Source: Pricia mediterranea
GTDB taxonomy: Bacteria; Bacteroidota; Bacteroidia; Flavobacteriales; Flavobacteriaceae
Assembly (NCBI RefSeq): GCF_032248455.1
Contig: NZ_JAVTTP010000001.1
Span: 868,001 to 932,000, forward strand
Direction of reading: 5' to 3'
DNA length: 64,000 nt
In this document: piece by piece, positions 1 to 7,923 of the stretch
How the letters are laid out: each line of letters begins with the position of its first letter
How positions within the stretch are numbered: position 1 is the stretch's first letter
Notes under the pieces: generated by a model
Database searches by the model: none
The model's input: the letters and a program-made list of their open reading frames with translations, nothing else
What the model was told of the DNA's origin: nothing
Translations under genes and position numbers: made by a program

Positions 1-2
1 CG

Positions 3-1361
3 TACGAATCCTTTCTTAATTCCATGACCAGGGACAGTACGCAAGTGGGGCCTAAGAATTATTTTCTGGTGGGATCCTACGGCGGAGGCCTAAAGGCGAA
101 TCTTTGGAACCTATTACTATTAAATCGTCTGGAGAATGCTTCGAACGAAGCGTTCCTTAAACGCACCCTTGTCCTATCCGGAGTTTCCGGGGGAGCGGTA
201 GGAATAGGTAATTTTGCGTCCCTCCTCCATGAGCAAAAAGACAGCCTTGCCATAGCCAAGGGCATAGAAAAAATCGGACGTTCCAATGTGCTGTCCAACG
301 AATTGACCTATCTGCTCGGTCGTGATCTGCTTCGGGAATATTGGCCGTGGTGCAACTACGAGGGCAAAGACAGGTCGTACAAGAGTATGGAACAGCATGC
401 CAAGAACACGGGAATGGAGGCCTACAATACCATTGCTTTTGATGAGTATTGGCAGGATGTTTATGAAAGTAGGGATAGCACCTTTCCCGCATTGATCATC
501 AATACCACCGCTGTCAGCGGTCAACAAGGGTTGGCCGTTTCCGTCCAATTTCCGACGAACACCTTTGCCGGGGCAAGGATTATCAATGTTTTTAAGGACA
601 GTCTAAGCGACAAGACCCTCACCTATTTTGGTGCCATTTCAACGACCAACCGCTTCCCTTTTTTTAGTCCCACGGCAAAAATCCCTACTAAGGGAAGTTA
701 TTTGGATGGGGGCTATTTCGACAATTCGGGGATGTTGAGCACCTTGGAGGTTTTTGATGCCATTGTTAGGGATACGACCACAAGCTTTGCTCCACAGATA
801 AATCCCGTATTCATCAACATTATCAATTCAGAGGATTTCTATGTTGCCCAAAAAGTAAAAGAGTATGGGTTGGAGCCAAAGAGAATCAACGATGCCAGCG
901 AAATCGGCTCGATTATCGGAACGATAGCCTCCATCGACAAATTCCCCAGGTTCGTGCTGGAGAAGATTCGGGCCCGTGGCTATGCTGTCGAACTGATTAT
1001 GATGCCGCACAAGCTCAGCTATGAAAAAATCAAGAACTCCCTCAATGGGGAAGTACCGGAACCCTTGGCACTGATGGATAGCATAAAAAAGCACAACGAC
1101 TCCATTGATGCCGCACTCCGCGATTATGAACACTATGATCTGGCAAAATGGGGAGTGATAGAGCCGCCATTGGCCCGTTTGTTAAGCGAGCCCGCCGTGA
1201 GGTACCAGGAAGCCATGATCAAAGAACACGCTTCGGTCAAAAACACACTGCAAAGGATTTTGGACGACTACATCCCCACGGAAGAGATAATCGATACCCT
1301 GTTCCAGCAAAAGGCCAAACGAAGGGCGGTTTCTAAGTATAAGAAGAAAGAAAAGAACTAA
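3..1361 (+). CDS. Patatin-like phospholipase, 5'-truncated by window edge
   Basis: Patatin-family serine acyl hydrolase (lipase or phospholipase A type). The three family landmarks are visible, numbering from the ATG at base 24: the oxyanion-hole motif GGGLKA near residues 20-25, the nucleophile elbow GVSGG with Ser55, and the DGG motif with Asp228 completing the Ser-Asp dyad. The reading frame stays open to base 3 with no stop, and the first motif is very close to the ATG, so that ATG may be internal and the real gene probably starts left of the window, perhaps with an N-terminal membrane region. The last ~180 residues are a charged helical extension ending in a lysine-rich tail. The substrate cannot be read from sequence; patatins also occur as effectors in bacterial conflict systems, but nothing adjacent supports that here. 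Confidence 0.85.
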   Translation, partial: YESFLNSMTRDSTQVGPKNYFLVGSYGGGLKANLWNLLLLNRLENASNEAFLKRTLVLSGVSGGAVGIGNFASLLHEQKDSLAIAKGIEKIGRSNVLSNELTYLLGRDLLREYWPWCNYEGKDRSYKSMEQHAKNTGMEAYNTIAFDEYWQDVYESRDSTFPALIINTTAVSGQQGLAVSVQFPTNTFAGARIINVFKDSLSDKTLTYFGAISTTNRFPFFSPTAKIPTKGSYLDGGYFDNSGMLSTLEVFDAIVRDTTTSFAPQINPVFINIINSEDFYVAQKVKEYGLEPKRINDASEIGSIIGTIASIDKFPRFVLEKIRARGYAVELIMMPHKLSYEKIKNSLNGEVPEPLALMDSIKKHNDSIDAALRDYEHYDLAKWGVIEPPLARLLSEPAVRYQEAMIKEHASVKNTLQRILDDYIPTEEIIDTLFQQKAKRRAVSKYKKKEKN

Positions 1362-1590
1362 CTACTTTTTCAGCAACAGCAGTTACGTATCGTCGAAACC
1401 TACTACAACAACCAATTTAATTGCATCTTAGGGTTTAAAGTAGGACTTTTGCTATCATTTCCTTAATCTTTAGTTTGTTATTCTTGCAGGAATATTACCC
1501 GAAGCCTTGTATCGCCCCGTCACCAGAAGATAACGGCTAAGGTATTTAAAAAGCGGTCTATGGCAAACTGATGCACAGAAATACCGAAGT

Positions 1591-1878
1591 ATGATAAAAA
1601 AAAGTAATGTCTTTATTATCGTGACACTTATAATCGTAGGTTTTGGCGTTGGTATCTACCTACAGGATCTGAAACACCAAGAAAGCACGACCACCTACTG
1701 GGAAGCGAACAGGCACAATGTGCAACGGTTCAAAGCTATTGAAAAATTCAATCACCAAATGAATGCCGGTAACTGGCGGGCCATGCAAGACAGTATTACC
1801 AAACAATTGGATACCCTGATAATACTTCGATTTAGAAAGGAGATGGACAGCCTAAATGAACTACGAAAAACACCTTGA
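1591..1878 (+). CDS. Small single-TM protein of unknown function
   Basis: A 95-residue protein. Residues ~7-25 form one hydrophobic helix (VFIIVTLIIVGFGVGIYL) after two lysines, so it is probably an inner-membrane anchored protein with the rest outside the cytoplasm. The remainder is charged and helical with no cysteine and no motif I recognise. It lies 229 bp after the patatin-like gene on the same strand, and its stop is followed by a convergent aldo/keto reductase gene. The clear signal-anchor pattern and ATG start argue that it is real, but no family is recognised. A two-gene unit with the patatin is possible and not shown by the sequence. Confidence 0.55.
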   Translation: MIKKSNVFIIVTLIIVGFGVGIYLQDLKHQESTTTYWEANRHNVQRFKAIEKFNHQMNAGNWRAMQDSITKQLDTLIILRFRKEMDSLNELRKTP

Positions 1879-1999
1879 TCAGAGATTACAGTGCCCACCA
1901 CGCTCTTAACACAGGCAGTAATACCTTGGAAGCATCCGTGATGCCAAAAACATCATCATTGACGGTCAAAAGTTCCCTAGGGGCGGGCAAAGAAACAGC

Positions 2000-2923
2000 T
2001 TATAAAGAATTCAAATAAGCGGCCATTTTCTCCCGGCCCTTGGTATCTGGCAATGCCCCATAGCCCGCTCCCATATTATCAATGGCGTGGTCCGGTTTTG
2101 AGGTACCCGGAATCACGCAGGTCACCGTTTCATTGGAAAGGATAAACTTTAAAAAATACTGCCCCCAACTTTTGATTCCATACTCCCCCGCCCAATCTGG
2201 CAATTCTTTGCCCTTCACCGTTCGAAAAAGAGAACCACTTTCATAAGGCTGGTTGATGACGACCGCCGTACCGTATTTTTGACAGGTGTCGAACAAAGAT
2301 TGCTCGGCATGACGGGATCGAATGGAATAATTGAACTGTACAAAATCAGGTTTTTCCTGTCGTATGATTTTTTCGAGTATAGCATGTGCCGAATCCACAT
2401 AATGGGTAAGGCCCCAGTAGGTGATTTTGCCTTTTTCTTTCCATTCTTTTAGCGTTGTTACATGGGTCTCCCAATCGACCAGGTTATGGATCTGCATCAG
2501 ATCCATCGTGGAACGTTTCATTTTTTGAAACGAACTGTTCATCTGGTCGATGCCCGCCTGTTTTCCCGATATCCATACCTTGGTCGCATAGAAAAAATCA
2601 TCTTGGCTCGGCAAGGCTGCGGTCAGTTGTCCCACGGTAGCTTCTGAACTACCGTACATCGGGGAAGAGTCGATAACGCTACCCCCCAATTTATGGGTTT
2701 GGATCAACACTTGCTTCAAAGTTGACAGGGTTGCGGGATCACCGTTGGCGTCAAAGGTTTGCCAAGTGCCGATACCTACCACGGGCAACTTTTTGCCCGA
2801 ACTCGGGATCGACCGCTGTCGCATGGATTCGTTGTTCATAAATGAAAATAAAGAAGGCGTCACGGCGAGACCCAGGCCCGAAAGTCCATACAATTGCAAG
2901 ATTTGTCTTCTGGAATAACACAT
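2000..2923 (-). CDS. Aldo/keto reductase with Tat-like signal peptide
   Basis: NAD(P)H-dependent oxidoreductase of the aldo/keto reductase superfamily (TIM barrel). The catalytic tetrad is present as Asp85 and Tyr90 (VIDSSPMYG), Lys115 (YATKVW) and His146 (LMQIHN). The C-terminal part keeps the cofactor-loop region (CVIPGTSKPDH). The N-terminus is unusual for the family: SRRQILQ followed by a hydrophobic stretch resembles a twin-arginine signal, so the enzyme may be exported already folded with its cofactor. The gene stands alone between a convergent small gene and the unidentified gene at 3089-3736. The substrate is unknown. Confidence 0.88.
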   Translation of the reverse strand: MCYSRRQILQLYGLSGLGLAVTPSLFSFMNNESMRQRSIPSSGKKLPVVGIGTWQTFDANGDPATLSTLKQVLIQTHKLGGSVIDSSPMYGSSEATVGQLTAALPSQDDFFYATKVWISGKQAGIDQMNSSFQKMKRSTMDLMQIHNLVDWETHVTTLKEWKEKGKITYWGLTHYVDSAHAILEKIIRQEKPDFVQFNYSIRSRHAEQSLFDTCQKYGTAVVINQPYESGSLFRTVKGKELPDWAGEYGIKSWGQYFLKFILSNETVTCVIPGTSKPDHAIDNMGAGYGALPDTKGREKMAAYLNSL

Positions 2924-3088
2924 CGCATTGGATTTTTTGATTGGCCTAATTTAAGGTAGCCCTTTCTTCCCACAAACGGTGTTAAGAGTTTGAGAAATAG
3001 TGTTCCTTTGAAATAGGTCCCCGCCCCTTGGGGGCATCTCTCTTTACTATTAGGTGACTTAAATGAAAAACTGGTTCTATTTCGATAG

Positions 3089-3736
3089 CTATAGCTTGAA
3101 ATCAGCATCCGGAAGCCGCCGAACGTTTACCTCAATGCCTCCGTTAAAATGGACATGGACCAAAATGTGGTCCGTTAAGACGCTGATCTGTGGAATGGTT
3201 ATCTTATCCATTCTTCCCTGCAGGTGTATCCCTTGAACCACAGGGATTCCCGCTCTCAACTTTTTGTTCAACCTGTGTAGGTGGGGGTCGATCAACTCAT
3301 TCAAATTGTAGGTCGCCCTATTCAAAACTTTACGATAGTAGATTCGATTGGCCAGTATCTGCAAGGTTTTATCCAACAAAAAGCTCTTGCTCTTTGAAGC
3401 TATTTTAAAAGTATCCGCGGAAAGCTCCCCAGAATCGGCGTCATAGGCTAAGGCGACCTGAATAAACACCGCTACTTCCTTGGTTCCCAAATATTTTCGC
3501 AGAACCTGCATCTTTAGTCCCAATACGACATCATAATCCGGTAAAAGACTCGCCCCAAGGCTGGTACCCAGAATCCTGCCATGTTTGCGCTCGTCCGTGC
3601 CAATTTCAATGCCGATGAGGTTCTTGTCCGTCAGTTGCTGCAAGATCTCATAGGGGATTTTTATGGGAAGGGTCAAATTTTGATTTACGTTTTCCATGAG
3701 ATCAAGATTGACGATTTCAACCATAGAAACGGCCAT
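3089..3736 (-). CDS. DUF4403-like protein (tentative)
   Basis: A 215-residue protein without signal peptide or membrane helix. The pattern of an LPIKIPYEIL start, alternating beta strands, a GELSADTF segment, and an amphipathic stretch ending in LNKKLRAGI resembles the C-terminal half of DUF4403 proteins, which are lipid-binding-like beta-rich envelope proteins, but it is only about half the usual length. Possible starts are the ATG codons for residues 1, 5 and 14; the longest is given. It lies 92 bp downstream of the iron ABC ATPase gene on the same strand and could be the distal gene of that operon. Family assignment is from memory of the pattern only. Confidence 0.5.
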   Translation of the reverse strand: MAVSMVEIVNLDLMENVNQNLTLPIKIPYEILQQLTDKNLIGIEIGTDERKHGRILGTSLGASLLPDYDVVLGLKMQVLRKYLGTKEVAVFIQVALAYDADSGELSADTFKIASKSKSFLLDKTLQILANRIYYRKVLNRATYNLNELIDPHLHRLNKKLRAGIPVVQGIHLQGRMDKITIPQISVLTDHILVHVHFNGGIEVNVRRLPDADFKL

Positions 3737-3828
3737 CCGCTTGTAATTGGTTATTCAGGTGTTTTATATCGAGTTTCTGCAAAAACCACTGAAGATTGCT
3801 TCTTGACCTAGCGCACACCTCAAAAAGC

Positions 3829-4926
3829 CTATTCCGAATCGGCTGCCTTGACCTTGTAGTTTTTAAGTTTAAACCGCACGACATCCCCTGTTTTCCAAGT
3901 TTGCTCCGAGGACTTCAACAAAATACGCTGCGAATCATCCATAACTTCAACCTCGTTGCCCCCGGCACAGGTAGCGCATCGGTTACAACATACTTTTAAT
4001 TGCATATGGTCTCCCAAGTACATACACTGCTCAACCCTTCCACACAAATGAGGTTCTTCCGCATTGCAAAAATCGGCTTCCTCGGCCCTGAAGAAGATAT
4101 TGACCTTATCTTGGTTTACCGCTAACGGACAGTCCTTTGGTCCAGACACAAATCCAAAGGGAGTTTTGAATCCTCTTGGGGAAACCGTGGCCTCTATGTT
4201 GTTCGATTTTCCAAAGAGATCCGCAACATAAGATGAGTTGGGGTCCTTGTACAGGGCGTCCGGCGTATCGAGCTGCAGCAGCCTACCCTCGAGCATCACC
4301 GCGATCTTATCCGCGGTAGAAAAGGCATCCTTGGTATCATGCGTCACCAAAATCGCCGTAATGCCCATAGCTTTAATGATCTGCCGCACTTCTTCGCGCA
4401 CTTGGTCTCGCAGGATCGTATCCAGATTACTGAAGGGCTCATCCATCAACAAAAGTTCCGGTCGCGGTGCAAGTGCCCTCGCCAGTGCTACGCGTTGCTG
4501 TTGCCCCCCTGAAAGTTGATGGGGATATTTTTTTACATCCTCTTTCAAACCGGTCAGATTTATGGTCTCCATAACCCGTTGCTCGGTTTCCTTTTTCTTG
4601 AGTCCTTTTAGACCAAAGGCGACATTCCCATAAATCGTCAGATGAGGGAACAGGGCGTATTCCTGAAAGACCATGCCGGTTTTTCGCTTGTTTGCGGGCA
4701 CGGATTTGCGGCCGCTTACGATGATTTCTTCCCCCAGACGAATAGTTCCCGAATCGGGATGTTCCAAACCGGCGATCAATCGCAACAATGTAGTTTTCCC
4801 GGAACCACTTTCCCCGACAAGCGCCAATATTTCCCCTTTTTCCAAGGAAAAGGATACTCGGTCGACCGCATTGCTATCGGCGTTTCGATATCGTTTACTA
4901 ATCGTATTTAATTCAATAACCGCCAT
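3829..4926 (-). CDS. fbpC: Iron(III) ABC transporter ATP-binding protein
   Basis: Cytoplasmic ATPase energising an FbpABC-type ferric iron importer. Walker A is GESGSGKTT (residues ~38-46), the ABC signature LSGGQQQR is near 140, Walker B is LLLMDEP near 160, and the H-loop is LVTHD. The C-terminal ~120 residues take the place of the TOBE regulatory domain. They are unusually rich in cysteine: C266, C287, C295, C301, C313, C314, C317 and C320, with a CCxxCxxC cluster, which is not a standard feature of FbpC-type ATPases. The permease gene lies 119 bp upstream across a degenerate 33-bp repeat tract. The ATG at 4926 is the only sensible start. Specificity for ferric iron comes from the binding protein and permease types. 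Confidence 0.93.
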   Translation of the reverse strand: MAVIELNTISKRYRNADSNAVDRVSFSLEKGEILALVGESGSGKTTLLRLIAGLEHPDSGTIRLGEEIIVSGRKSVPANKRKTGMVFQEYALFPHLTIYGNVAFGLKGLKKKETEQRVMETINLTGLKEDVKKYPHQLSGGQQQRVALARALAPRPELLLMDEPFSNLDTILRDQVREEVRQIIKAMGITAILVTHDTKDAFSTADKIAVMLEGRLLQLDTPDALYKDPNSSYVADLFGKSNNIEATVSPRGFKTPFGFVSGPKDCPLAVNQDKVNIFFRAEEADFCNAEEPHLCGRVEQCMYLGDHMQLKVCCNRCATCAGGNEVEVMDDSQRILLKSSEQTWKTGDVVRFKLKNYKVKAADSE

Positions 4927-4942
4927 TTTATTTTCTTTTTCT

Positions 4943-5095
4943 GCCTATGCGTTCCGTTGGATTTCCGATTTTTTGCTTTTACGTCGCGTTGGGTTTTGCT
5001 TTTTTCCGCCTTTACGTTATGTTGGGTTTCCTGTATATATGATCTTTAAATTACCCTGGGTTGTGTTTTTTTTGCTTTTCCGTGCCGCTGGGATA
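4943..5095. repeat. Degenerate 33-bp repeats spanning the permease stop
   Basis: Starts at 4943, 4975, 5008 and 5074 are spaced 32, 33 and 66 bp. On the minus strand they read as 11-codon units of the type KAxKxKTQxxV; the first lies inside the permease gene and the rest follow its stop in the same frame. Confidence 0.6.
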
Positions 5096-6704
5096 ACGCG
5101 TTGTTCAATAGAATGATAGGCACTACCCCTGTCAAAACCACCACCAATGATGCATTCGCCGATTCTGCTATCATCTCATTGGTCGCCATATCAAAGGCTT
5201 TGGTAGCCAAGGTATGGAAGTTGAAAGGCCGCAAAATCAAGGTCAGCGGAAGCTCTTTTAGGATATCCACGAACGCCAAGAGCACCGCTCCGGCTATGCT
5301 GTTCTTTATCAAAGGCAAATCAATTTTCCAAAGCGTCCTTAAAGGGGATGCACCTAAAGATCTCGCTACCTCGTTTACCGAAGCCCCGGTCTTTTGAAAA
5401 CCTGCATCGATAGCATTATATCCAACGGCCATAAACCGAACAATATACGCCACGACTAAGATAAACAATGTTCCCGATAAAATCATCCCGAACTGGTCCG
5501 ATACCGCCCATTTGATCGAACGATCGAGTTCCATCATGGGAATCATTACTCCTACCGCAATAACCGCACCGGGAATGGCATAGCCCAAGGAAGCTGTTCG
5601 AGCGATATGTTTCGTCCACCGCAGCGGACTTAAACGGGTGGCGTACAATAAAAATATGGAAATCACGGCAATGGCCACTGCCGAACCGATGGCCAGGGAG
5701 AAACTCCTGAAAATCAAGATACCGAATTCGGCATCCACCACGTCCCGCCAGGTTAGGGACACCCAATAAAAAAGCTGGGCCAGCGGAAATATAAAGCTGA
5801 TCGATAAGACCGCCAAGCAAAGCGCCGTGTACAAGCCTCGTGTACCTTTACGTTGGGGCCTGATCCGAATGGCCGGCTTGGAACTTCCGCGACCAACGTT
5901 CCAATTACGACCGCCCCTCTGTATATTTTCCAACCAGATGAGTACCAAGACCATCACGGTCAATATGGCGGACAGATATATGGCCGTATTGATATCCCCG
6001 AAGGAAAACCAGGCCCTAAAGATTCCCGTGGTAAACGTATTCACCCCGAAGTATTTCACCGTGCCGTAGTCATTCAGAACCTCCATGCCCACCAGGGCGA
6101 TTCCACCTGCTACTGCCGGGCGCGCCATGGGCAGGGCGATCTTGGTGAACATCTGCATCCGATTACTGCCCAAAAGAAGTGCCGCCTCTTGCATGGCGGT
6201 GGACTGCCGCATAAAAGAGGCCCTACAAATTACATAGACGTAAGGGAACAGACTTACGGAAAGAATAAAAATGGCACCGGGCAAGTTCATGATATCGATG
6301 ATCGCCCCTGTAAAATGAATGTCTAGCGTATTCCGGAAAAACGCCTGCACTGGTCCGGTATACTCCAAAATCCCCACATAGCTATAGCCCATCATGTAAG
6401 AGGGAAACGCCAAAGGAAGTATGAGAAGCCATTCAAAATACCTACGGCCCGGAAAGTCGTACACAGAGACCAACCACGCCATGCTTACCCCGATAAGAAA
6501 AGTGAGGGAGCCTACCCCGAGCAGTAAAAGGATGGAATCGCCAAAATAGGAGGGTAATAAAGTCGAAGCAATATGCTGCCAGTGTTCCCCGGGCCTGTCA
6601 AAAAGTTTGACCAGAATGGTAAAGATCGGGGTCAATACCAATAGCAATATTACAATTGCCGCGCCCGTCCATTTATTCCACCAATACGTGGTTCTTTTCG
6701 CCAT
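5046..6704 (-). CDS. fbpB: Iron(III) ABC transporter permease, fused two-domain type
   Basis: Inner-membrane permease with two fused BPD_transp_1 halves, the FbpB/SfuB arrangement, giving about 12 transmembrane helices in 552 residues. Each half carries an EAA loop that docks the ATPase: the first near AALLLGSNRMQMFTKIALP (EA+AxxLG form), the second near VARSLGASPLRTLWKIDLP. It sits between the binding-protein gene (40 bp gap) and the ATPase gene. The C-terminal end is a basic, low-complexity tail (QRHGKAKKTQPRVI). In the same frame, immediately after the TAA stop, the sequence would encode three more similar 11-residue units, so the tail looks cut short by a stop within a 33-bp repeat tract. 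Confidence 0.93.
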   Translation of the reverse strand: MAKRTTYWWNKWTGAAIVILLLVLTPIFTILVKLFDRPGEHWQHIASTLLPSYFGDSILLLLGVGSLTFLIGVSMAWLVSVYDFPGRRYFEWLLILPLAFPSYMMGYSYVGILEYTGPVQAFFRNTLDIHFTGAIIDIMNLPGAIFILSVSLFPYVYVICRASFMRQSTAMQEAALLLGSNRMQMFTKIALPMARPAVAGGIALVGMEVLNDYGTVKYFGVNTFTTGIFRAWFSFGDINTAIYLSAILTVMVLVLIWLENIQRGGRNWNVGRGSSKPAIRIRPQRKGTRGLYTALCLAVLSISFIFPLAQLFYWVSLTWRDVVDAEFGILIFRSFSLAIGSAVAIAVISIFLLYATRLSPLRWTKHIARTASLGYAIPGAVIAVGVMIPMMELDRSIKWAVSDQFGMILSGTLFILVVAYIVRFMAVGYNAIDAGFQKTGASVNEVARSLGASPLRTLWKIDLPLIKNSIAGAVLLAFVDILKELPLTLILRPFNFHTLATKAFDMATNEMIAESANASLVVVLTGVVPIILLNNALSQRHGKAKKTQPRVI

Positions 6705-6744
6705 TCACCGCTCCGTATCCTTTAATTTGGACTCAACATCCATT

Positions 6745-7782
6745 TTATTTCCAACCCGCCTCGTCAAAAATTTTGACCGCTTGGCTATTGTATTCCCCTA
6801 GCTTGGAGAACGGTACGGAGTCCGTTTTAAAATCGCCCCAGGTCTTCAAAATGGACGCCTTTTCGGCCTTCGGGTTGATCGGGTATTCGTAGTTTACGTT
6901 GGCCAAGGTCTGCTGGGCTTTTTCTTCCGAAAGAAACTCCATCAGCGCTATGGCATTTTCTTTGTTCGGGGCATGTTTGGTCACCCCGATCCCACTGATA
7001 TTGATATGGGTACCTCTTCCGTCCTGGTTTGGGAAAATAACGCCTACGCTCTCCCCCGCCTTGCGCTCTTCCTCGTTCTCATCGTTGAGCAACAGTCCGA
7101 TATAATACGTATTCACCACGGCGACATCTCCTTCCCCGGAAGCAATTGCTTTTACTTGGTCTCTATCACCGCCCTTCGGGTCCCTGGCCATATTCGCCAC
7201 TATACCTTCAGCCCACGCCTTGGCCTTCTCCTCCCCTTCGGCCAAAATAATCGAGGCCAATAAGGATTGGTTATAGATATTTTCGGAGGAACGGATCAAT
7301 ACTTTATCCTCCCATTTCGGATCGGTCAGGTCTTCATAGGTCTTGATTTCTTCGGGATCTACGCGGTCTTTAGCGTAGGCGATAATCCTGGCCCGGTAAG
7401 TCATCCCGTACCAGTGGCCCTCTTTCTCCCGAAACTCCGGCGCAATATTGGCTTCCAAAATTTCGGAACTAACCGGCTGCAATAAGTCCTTTGACTGTGC
7501 GCGATAGAGCCGGCCCGCGTCTACGGTAATCAAGATATCCGCTTTGGAGTCCGCCCCTTCCGTTTCCAAACGTTGGATCAGTTCATCGGCACTGGCGTTC
7601 ACGATATTGACCTTTATACCGGTCTCTTCGGTAAATTGGGAAAAAAGTTCATCATCGGCCTTGTAATGGCGATGGGTGTACACGTTAACTACTTCCTCGG
7701 ATTTCGATTTCGGGGATTCGCCACATGCAAAAAATAATGTTGTCAGGCTTAGGATCAAGCCGAACCTTAGGGTAGTTTTCAT
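6745..7782 (-). CDS. fbpA: Iron(III) ABC transporter substrate-binding lipoprotein
   Basis: Ferric-ion-binding lipoprotein of the FbpA/IdiA/FutA class and first gene of the iron importer operon. The chosen start at 7782 gives a compact lipoprotein signal with lipobox LFFAC and acidic residues after the cysteine; the ORF continues upstream to 7842, but that stretch lies across the promoter. The binding-protein landmarks are VYTHRHYKAD near the mature N-terminus and VVNTYYIGLL near the end of the second lobe, whose paired tyrosines coordinate iron in this family. The protein is predicted to be membrane-anchored, facing the periplasm. A near-perfect flavobacterial promoter lies 27 bp upstream, overlapped at its -33 element by a palindrome, which suggests control of the whole operon from here. 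Confidence 0.92.
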   Translation of the reverse strand: MKTTLRFGLILSLTTLFFACGESPKSKSEEVVNVYTHRHYKADDELFSQFTEETGIKVNIVNASADELIQRLETEGADSKADILITVDAGRLYRAQSKDLLQPVSSEILEANIAPEFREKEGHWYGMTYRARIIAYAKDRVDPEEIKTYEDLTDPKWEDKVLIRSSENIYNQSLLASIILAEGEEKAKAWAEGIVANMARDPKGGDRDQVKAIASGEGDVAVVNTYYIGLLLNDENEEERKAGESVGVIFPNQDGRGTHINISGIGVTKHAPNKENAIALMEFLSEEKAQQTLANVNYEYPINPKAEKASILKTWGDFKTDSVPFSKLGEYNSQAVKIFDEAGWK

Positions 7783-7808
7783 CCGTTCTGGTTTTTTTAT
7801 TCGGAAGG

Positions 7809-7838
7809 CAAATATACGTTTATTTAGACTTGTTACAA
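7809..7838 (-). promoter_or_regulatory. Promoter of the iron importer operon
   Basis: Reading the minus strand, TTG (complement of 7836-7838) is followed after 19 bp by TATATTTG (complement of 7809-7816). This matches the Bacteroidota consensus TTG-N17-23-TAnnTTTG exactly and lies just upstream of the ATG at 7782. It is the best promoter match in the window. Confidence 0.75.
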
Positions 7839-7843
7839 ACAAG
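7829..7843. promoter_or_regulatory. 15-bp palindrome on the -33 element, candidate operator
   Basis: CTTGTT-ACA-AACAAG is a perfect 6-bp inverted repeat with a 3-bp centre and covers the predicted -33 element of the iron importer promoter. A repressor bound here would block RNA polymerase. It does not look like a classical Fur box. The regulator is not identifiable from this window. Confidence 0.45.
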
Positions 7844-7923
7844 AAGGGAGGAACATTGGCGACTTCGGTATGGGATGCTCTTCAGCGACACCTTGGGCGG
7901 GCTTGTGGTTGTGGTATGGATGA

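Noticed and set aside
24-1361. Patatin-like gene as effector of a defence system
   Set aside because: No nucleotide cyclase, CD-NTase, SIR2 or other defence partner is adjacent in the visible part of the window; upstream context is missing.
7829-7843. Palindrome as a Fur box
   Set aside because: It does not resemble the GATAATGATAATCATTATC type; kept only as an unassigned operator candidate.
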